From GCA-2687515 sp002687515 (GTDB lineage Bacteria > Pseudomonadota > Alphaproteobacteria > Rhodospirillales > UBA2165): DNA of 19,329 nucleotides. Location of the stretch: the NCBI GenBank assembly GCA_030745835.1, contig JASLNU010000084.1:1-19329 (forward strand), given 5' to 3'. A program made the position numbers and the translations under genes. The notes beneath the pieces were generated by a model, which worked only from the letters and a program-made list of their open reading frames with translations, searched no databases and was not told where the DNA came from. Shown one piece after another: positions 15,617 to 19,329 of the stretch (the first letter of the stretch is position 1; the number at the start of each line of letters is the position of its first letter).

Positions 15617-16705
15617 GTGCAGACAGCTATTCCCTGCGTCATCATGCGCGGCGGCACCTCGCGCGGGCCATATTTCCGGCTTTCCGATCTGCCCGAGGAC
15701 CGCGAGACCCTCACCCGTGTGTTGCTGGCGGTGATGGGTTCGCCCCATGAGCGCCAGGTGGACGGCATCGGCGGCGCCCAATGGCTGACCAGCAAGGTGG
15801 CCATGATCGGCCCGTCGGCGCGCGATGATGCCGACGTCGATTACCTGTTCGGCCAGGTCCTGGTCGACCGTGATTTTGTCGATTACGCGCCCAATTGCGG
15901 CAACATGACCTCGGGCGTCGGGCCGTTCGCCATCGAGGCGGGGATGGTGGCGGCAAGCGATCCCGAAACCCAAGTCCGCATCCACAACGTCAATACCGGC
16001 GCCATCATCGATGCCACCGTGCAGACGCCCGGCGGCGGCGTTATCTATGACGGCGACACGGCCATCGACGGCGCGCCGGGCACGGCGGCGCCGGTGATGC
16101 TGTATTTCAGCCGCATGGTCGGATCGATCACCGATAAACTGCTGCCCACCGGACAATCGGTCGATGTGATCGACGGAACAGAAGTCTCCTGCGTCGATGT
16201 CGCCGTGCCGATGATCATCGCCCGGGCAGCCGATATGGGAAAAACCGGCTACGAATCCAAACCCGAGCTGGACGCCGACCGGGATTTCCTCGAGCGATTG
16301 GAAGCCATCCGCATCGAAGCCTCGCATCTGATGGGCATGGGCGATCCGGCCGGCCGGGTGGTGCCCAAGTTCTGCATCATTTCCGAGGCCCGCTCGGGCG
16401 GCAATATCAACGCCCGCTATTTCGTGCCCCAGGAATGCCACGCCACCTTCCCCTTGGTCGGCGGCATGTGCCTGGCCGCCGCCAGCGTCATATCGGGCAC
16501 CGTTGCCCAAGGCATCGGCCGGGCCGAAGACGCACCCGGCCAGTCGATCGTCATCGAGCATCCGGCGGGCAGGCTGGAAACCGTCATCGAGTGCGATGGC
16601 ATCGGCGCCGCGCCCGAGATCAAGCGTGTCGGCTTCGTCCGCACCGCGCGCCGCATCATGCAGGGCGAGGTGCTGATCCCGAAATCGGTGTGGGACGGTC
16701 GCTAG
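15617..16705 (+). CDS. PrpF/DUF453 family isomerase, 4-oxalomesaconate tautomerase-like
   Basis: A 362-residue protein of the PrpF family, closest in feel to GalD, which interconverts the tautomers of 4-oxalomesaconate in gallate and protocatechuate 4,5-cleavage pathways. PrpF itself isomerises aconitate. The opening IPCVIMRGGTSRGPYF is the family hallmark. Lys60 (LTSKVAMI) and Cys94 (APNCGNMTSG) are spaced 34 residues apart, like the Lys73 and Cys107 I recall from the Shewanella PrpF structure. The frame is open to an ATG at 15587, but a perfect AGGAGG six bases before the GTG at 15617 decides the start. It is divergent from the benzoate-CoA ligase operon, with 153 bp between starts. Confidence 0.87.
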   Translation: MQTAIPCVIMRGGTSRGPYFRLSDLPEDRETLTRVLLAVMGSPHERQVDGIGGAQWLTSKVAMIGPSARDDADVDYLFGQVLVDRDFVDYAPNCGNMTSGVGPFAIEAGMVAASDPETQVRIHNVNTGAIIDATVQTPGGGVIYDGDTAIDGAPGTAAPVMLYFSRMVGSITDKLLPTGQSVDVIDGTEVSCVDVAVPMIIARAADMGKTGYESKPELDADRDFLERLEAIRIEASHLMGMGDPAGRVVPKFCIISEARSGGNINARYFVPQECHATFPLVGGMCLAAASVISGTVAQGIGRAEDAPGQSIVIEHPAGRLETVIECDGIGAAPEIKRVGFVRTARRIMQGEVLIPKSVWDGR

Positions 16706-16794
16706 TTTAAGCGCCAATGGTCTAGCCTGCCTAACCGCTTCACCGACTCCGTGCCTAGATCGACGCCCGCCTGGCCGACCCTTCCATCCCCAGG

Positions 16795-16811
16795 CGGGCT
16801 GCGCCCGTTTT
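16795..16811 (+). terminator. Possible terminator after the tautomerase gene
   Basis: CGGGC-TGC-GCCCG (16795-16807) is followed by TTTT. The same bases can alternatively pair in a larger 10-bp stem, GCCCGCCTGG (16765-16774) with CCAGGCGGGC (16790-16799). The T-run is short, so strength is uncertain. Nothing else is visible between 16706 and 16854. Confidence 0.35.
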
Positions 16812-16854
16812 CCACCATACCGTTTCATCACTAATCATCCCGGTTCCTACCGGT

Positions 16855-17328
16855 TCATTGATCGCCGTCGATGCCGTTCTCCGCGAGGCCGAGGGAGTCC
16901 AAAAAATCTTCGTGCCCGGATTCAGGCACAGCAACGGAACCATGCGCCGCCGCGCTGGCCAAGGCGCGCGGCCGGATGGTGGCGCCGCCGTGGACCAAAC
17001 CCATAATGCGCGCCTGCAATTCCACCACCTGCAGCACCGCGTCGGTGTCGCCGGCCTCCAGCCCTTTCTCATAGACCGGTTCCAGCTTGGCCAGCAGCGC
17101 CTCCGCGGCCTCGGCGCGCGCCGCGCCCTGTTCGGCGGACAGCTCAGCCAACCGGTCCGCCACTTCGGGCCGGCACAACAATTCGCTGGCCCGGCTGGCG
17201 GCGCCCGCCGGCCCATAACCAGCAATCCGCGCCGCCGCCGCCCCACTGGCCCCGGACGCATAGGCACGGGCGAAGGTTTCGTGGCGGGGTTTGAGCTCGG
17301 TATCGATATTTGGAGTCGGTGTGTCCAT
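16855..17328 (-). CDS. Terminase small subunit-like protein
   Basis: 157 residues. The N-terminal 60 residues carry the pattern of Terminase_2-type DNA-packaging small subunits: LKPRHETFARAYASG, then an alanine-rich helix-turn-helix ARIAGYGPAGAASRASELL and RPEVADRLAEL. The rest is helical and Ala-rich (coiled-coil possible at about 65-110) with a loose acidic C-terminus. In phages this protein recognises packaging sites on DNA. Here no large terminase, portal or capsid gene is nearby, so it is a phage remnant or a domesticated DNA-binding protein. AAGGAGA five bases before the ATG supports the start. An SOS-like box lies 19 bp upstream. Confidence 0.72.
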   Translation of the reverse strand: MDTPTPNIDTELKPRHETFARAYASGASGAAAARIAGYGPAGAASRASELLCRPEVADRLAELSAEQGAARAEAAEALLAKLEPVYEKGLEAGDTDAVLQVVELQARIMGLVHGGATIRPRALASAAAHGSVAVPESGHEDFLDSLGLAENGIDGDQ

Positions 17329-17347
17329 TGGAATCTCCTTGCGTTTA

Positions 17348-17362
17348 GTTCTTGGAATGTTC
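17348..17362 (-). promoter_or_regulatory. LexA (SOS) box candidate GTTC-N7-GTTC
   Basis: GTTCTTGGAATGTTC matches exactly the GTTC-N7-GTTC box bound by LexA in alphaproteobacteria (GAAC-N7-GAAC on the gene strand). It lies 20-34 bases before the start codon of the terminase-like gene, where a repressor would block transcription. Eight fixed bases give roughly 0.6 chance hits in the window over both strands, so position is the main argument. Confidence 0.5.
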
Positions 17363-17465
17363 CTAAGGATTTAGTACGGAATTTGCGTTGCGCAAGGGCA
17401 TAAACACCGACCGAGGGCGGGGGTTGACATGGTCCAGCCCGCGCAGCCGCTCCCGCCTTCGCGAA

Positions 17466-17481
17466 GCCCGCTTCGGCGGGC
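17466..17481. repeat. Perfect stem-loop GCCCGC-TTCG-GCGGGC
   Basis: A 6-bp perfect stem with a TTCG tetraloop, of the type common in terminators and small palindromic repeats, lies exactly where recognisable porin coding sequence begins. No T-run follows on either strand. Confidence 0.5.
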
Positions 17482-17826
17482 GACATCACGGTCGGCGGTT
17501 CGTTCCTGAATGTCGACAACGAAGATTCAGGCCTCGAGGGCACGGCCAACTCCGACGAAGAGGAAGTCTTCGACATCGGCGTGATGTTCAAGCCGGAGGG
17601 TTATTCGGTTGGCCTGCGCTATCAGCATGGCGAGATGCCGATGTCCAACGCGACAGCTGGCGACGATTCTAAAAACATCGTGTCCCTCGGCGCGACCTAT
17701 GATTTGGGTCAGGGCGTAGCTGCCGTCGGCACCCTCTTCTGGGTCGATTATGAAGACGAATTGACCAACGATTCCAACAACAACAGCGGTTGGGCCGCTG
17801 TTGGCGGTATCAAGGTAAAATTCTAA
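17479..17826 (+). pseudogene. 5'-truncated outer-membrane porin, C-terminal fragment
   Basis: About 115 residues of a Gram-negative porin remain. They read as alternating beta-strands (ITVGGSFLNV, VFDIGVMFKP, YSVGLRYQHGE, IVSLGATYDLG, VAAVGTLFWVDYED) separated by acidic loops, and end with WAAVGGIKVKF, the terminal Phe needed for outer-membrane assembly. The frame runs back to a TGA at 17425-17427 with no start codon before an internal GTG at 17581, and no signal peptide is present. A full porin has some 300-400 residues, so two-thirds or more is missing. The break coincides with a stem-loop. The native terminator downstream is intact. Confidence 0.8.
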
Positions 17827-17853
17827 AATCAAATTTCACTTGATGGTGTAAGG

Positions 17854-17880
17854 GGGGCGTTTATGGCGCCCCTTTCTTCT
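17854..17880 (+). terminator. Intrinsic terminator of the porin gene
   Basis: GGGGCG (17854-17859), a 7-nt loop and CGCCCC (17867-17872) are followed by TTTCTTCT, 27 bp after the porin stop codon. Confidence 0.75.
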
Positions 17881-17954
17881 TGCCCGCCTTTGATACTATA
17901 CAGAGCGCCTTATTAAAGGAAGTTGGTCTCATGGTAATCCCGCAGGCAGGAATC

Positions 17955-18090
17955 GAGATTGGCAGCTTTGGGTCATTGGCGGACATTTAGCATCGATCCT
18001 GGGAATGTCCGCTTTTGGGGGGTAAAGTGGACAGCGAAATTTCACCGTCCGATGTCTGCAAATAGCCAGAAGCGGACATTGGGCACACTC
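17955..18090. repeat. Dispersed intergenic repeat built on GCGGACATT motifs
   Basis: GCGGACATT occurs direct at 17979-17987 and 18072-18080 and inverted (AATGTCCGC) at 18004-18012, with decayed copies between (GTGGACAG, GATGTCTGC). Translations read MSANSQKRTL (+, from 18052) and KADI (-). I recall both as short orphan proteins recurring in alphaproteobacterial genomes, which are in fact this repeat. Not a gene. It fills most of the space between the porin remnant and the MetE-like gene. Confidence 0.65.
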
Positions 18091-18098
18091 GGCAGCTA

Positions 18099-19064
18099 TT
18101 ATTTTGCGTCTAGGACCTCCGCGTGTTGGTCCATCAGCCCTAAAATTCTTGTACGGTCGCGGCGGCCAAATCCACATTCGGTGGCAATGCCAAATTTGGT
18201 GACAATAGAAGTCGCAGTCTTAATGCGGCGTCGGGTCGCTTCCTTGCCACCTGTATCATGGACAAGCCCTAAATATAGTTCCGTATCTTCTGCTATGGCT
18301 AAATCGGCAAGCGGCGAATAATACGCCGCATCGTCACGTTCACGAGGCACGGGCAAATGTATCCAAGCAATCGGCCGCGTCGATATTTTTGCGACGCCAT
18401 TTGCTACATCGACAAGGTGCCTGGTATCCGTCGGTTCAATAAAGTGCTTGTGTCCTGAATCGCCGTAACACAGATGAATTCCGGCTTCGACATCTTGAGG
18501 CACCAGATCGACAAGCCCAGCTAGGCGCGTGGTGATTTTCTCCAGGAGATCATCGCCCAAGTGATTTTCCATAAGGCCTTCGAGGAGGCCGAACTCGCTC
18601 ACCACTTCCCACTGGATGGAAAGTTTCTCGGCGGGAACTTTCTCCAGTATCTTCTCGAACTCTTGGTTCAGGGCGCGGCCATAGGCCTGCTCAAACAGAT
18701 CCCGCGATCCCGGCTCCACATAAAAGATGGCGACGGATAGAGGCGTCGGCAGACCGACCATATATCGCATATCTTCCGCTATGACGCCCTCATCAGTCAG
18801 TTTCTGAAACACCTCGAAAGACGCAATCGCTGCATCACCATAACCGAGATTGGGAAACTCGATCTCATCCGCCGAAGACACGCTTTCGACGATTTCATAG
18901 GGCGGCAGCGGCACGTAGATATTGTCCACCTCCTGCGCCTGAATCTGCGGGCTCTGGCCAATGCGCTTATGTTGCCAGCGAATCCACGTGTCCCGCTCGC
19001 CCACTTCACCGTCCGGTAGGCGTTTTAAATGATCGCCTAAATGCTCCATCGACATACGAAACAT
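18099..19064 (-). CDS. Cobalamin-independent methionine synthase (MetE)-like methyltransferase, 5' end lost
   Basis: From Met at 19064 the protein has 321 residues of the MetE/UROD-like barrel. His197 and Cys199 (GIHLCYGD) and Cys297 (ATECGFG) match three of the zinc-binding positions of MetE, so thiol methyl transfer is plausible. The partner donor or acceptor is unknown. Sequence typical of the family continues upstream in frame (VHLVGSAPFDNAEQ, 19065-19106) but meets a TAG at 19118-19116 inside the repeat, and there is no ATG, GTG or TTG between. The natural start has therefore been lost and the annotated Met is internal. The protein may be inactive, or rescued by Met at 19064 or 19055. 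No ribosome site is obvious at either. Confidence 0.75.
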   Translation of the reverse strand: MFRMSMEHLGDHLKRLPDGEVGERDTWIRWQHKRIGQSPQIQAQEVDNIYVPLPPYEIVESVSSADEIEFPNLGYGDAAIASFEVFQKLTDEGVIAEDMRYMVGLPTPLSVAIFYVEPGSRDLFEQAYGRALNQEFEKILEKVPAEKLSIQWEVVSEFGLLEGLMENHLGDDLLEKITTRLAGLVDLVPQDVEAGIHLCYGDSGHKHFIEPTDTRHLVDVANGVAKISTRPIAWIHLPVPRERDDAAYYSPLADLAIAEDTELYLGLVHDTGGKEATRRRIKTATSIVTKFGIATECGFGRRDRTRILGLMDQHAEVLDAK

Positions 19065-19110
19065 TTGCTCTGCATTGTCGAAGGGCGCACTACCTACGAG
19101 ATGTACGCCG

Positions 19111-19150
19111 CGTGCCTATCCGCTTAACGCCCATACCCACAACATGTAGG
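19111..19150 (-). repeat. Palindromic intergenic repeat, right (half) copy
   Basis: Inverted copy of 99-138: both share the block GTGCCTATCCGCTT followed by a CCCAYACCCAC segment and ACATSTAGG. Only one arm of the palindrome is present. On the plus strand TTAACG (19124-19129), 17 bp and TAGGAT (19147-19152) resemble an outward promoter, the same layout as in the left copy. The TAG that truncates the MetE-like frame is in this repeat. Confidence 0.72.
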
Positions 19151-19152
19151 AT

Positions 19153-19329
19153 GCTGCCACTCTCCCGAATATAACCCCGCCCTGGTCCCGGTTCACGGGG
19201 CCGCACTTCGACGGCGGCGGCTACCAGCACTTTGTGATGGACACCACGGCCCTCACCGCGCGTCCGTCCGCCCATCCGATGCAACAGACGGCGTGCCTTA
19301 TTCGTTGGGCTACCGGCGGTACCTGTCTC
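19153..19329 (+). other. Right-edge sequence, weakly coding-like
   Basis: A plus-strand frame is open to the window edge and reads FTGPHFDGGGYQHFVMDTT before running into less convincing sequence. It could be a displaced gene fragment. The minus strand is also open (19284-19090), ending through the repeat. I recognise no family on either strand. Confidence 0.15.

Noticed and set aside
13820..16831. A single 1003-codon minus-strand open frame
   Set aside because: Only the last 547 codons look like protein (benzoate-CoA ligase). The upstream part is antisense to the tautomerase gene and has a His/Asp/Gly/Arg-rich composition typical of GC-rich shadow frames.
16755..17591. 278-codon minus-strand frame over the terminase-like gene
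   Set aside because: The 157-codon frame there has a good ribosome site and a terminase domain; the longer frame is Arg/Pro-rich shadow.
17929..18321. Small frames containing KADI and MSANSQKRTL
   Set aside because: Explained by the GCGGACATT dispersed repeat and, beyond 18099, by antisense of the MetE-like gene.
1..19329. CRISPR array, tRNA or rRNA genes
   Set aside because: No regularly spaced direct repeats, cloverleaf tRNA or rRNA-like segments were found on reading both strands by eye.

Overview
The window is GC-rich, Gram-negative chromosomal DNA and most likely comes from an alphaproteobacterium of Rhodospirillales-like type. Three things suggest this: the codon use and catabolic gene families; a perfect GTTC-N7-GTTC box, the alphaproteobacterial LexA consensus; and a dispersed repeat encoding peptides such as MSANSQKRTL and KADI, which I recall from alphaproteobacterial intergenic regions. 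No rRNA, tRNA or CRISPR array was seen.

Layout. (1) 185-3748 (+): a four-gene ABC importer of the NMT1/SsuA/TauA type (binding protein, ATPase, two permeases), with a strong stem-loop after the binding-protein gene. (2) 3779-7271 (-): an operon read cupin, SnoaL-like protein, D-2-hydroxyacid dehydrogenase, M24-fold hydrolase. A 265-bp MITE-like element with 33-bp terminal inverted repeats lies between the last two genes. (3) 7488-12191 (+), divergent from the cupin: two tandem UbiD decarboxylases and an acyl/aryl-CoA ligase. (4) 12215-15463 (-): a benzoate-CoA-ligase-type enzyme overlapping an acyl-CoA dehydrogenase, followed by a small Ser/Lys-rich protein of unknown function. (5) 15617-16705 (+), divergent from the ligase: a PrpF/4-oxalomesaconate tautomerase (GalD) homologue behind a promoter with an overlapping palindrome. 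(6) 16855-19329: a patchwork containing a stand-alone terminase-small-subunit-like gene with an SOS-like box, a 5'-truncated porin with its terminator intact, a dispersed repeat, and a MetE-like methyltransferase gene whose 5' end is cut off at a repeat.

Working together (inference): regions 1-5 read as a catabolic island for an aromatic, heteroaromatic or unsaturated carboxylic acid. The importer would bring the acid in, prFMN-dependent UbiD enzymes would remove or add carboxylate, two ligases would make CoA thioesters, the dehydrogenase would oxidise an acyl-CoA, and the cupin, tautomerase and hydroxyacid dehydrogenase would process ring-cleavage or keto-acid intermediates. The substrate cannot be read from sequence. 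No ubiX (prFMN synthase) or transcriptional regulator lies in the window.

The two ends of the window carry copies of the same palindromic repeat in opposite orientation, each ending exactly 46 bp from the nearest annotated start codon.
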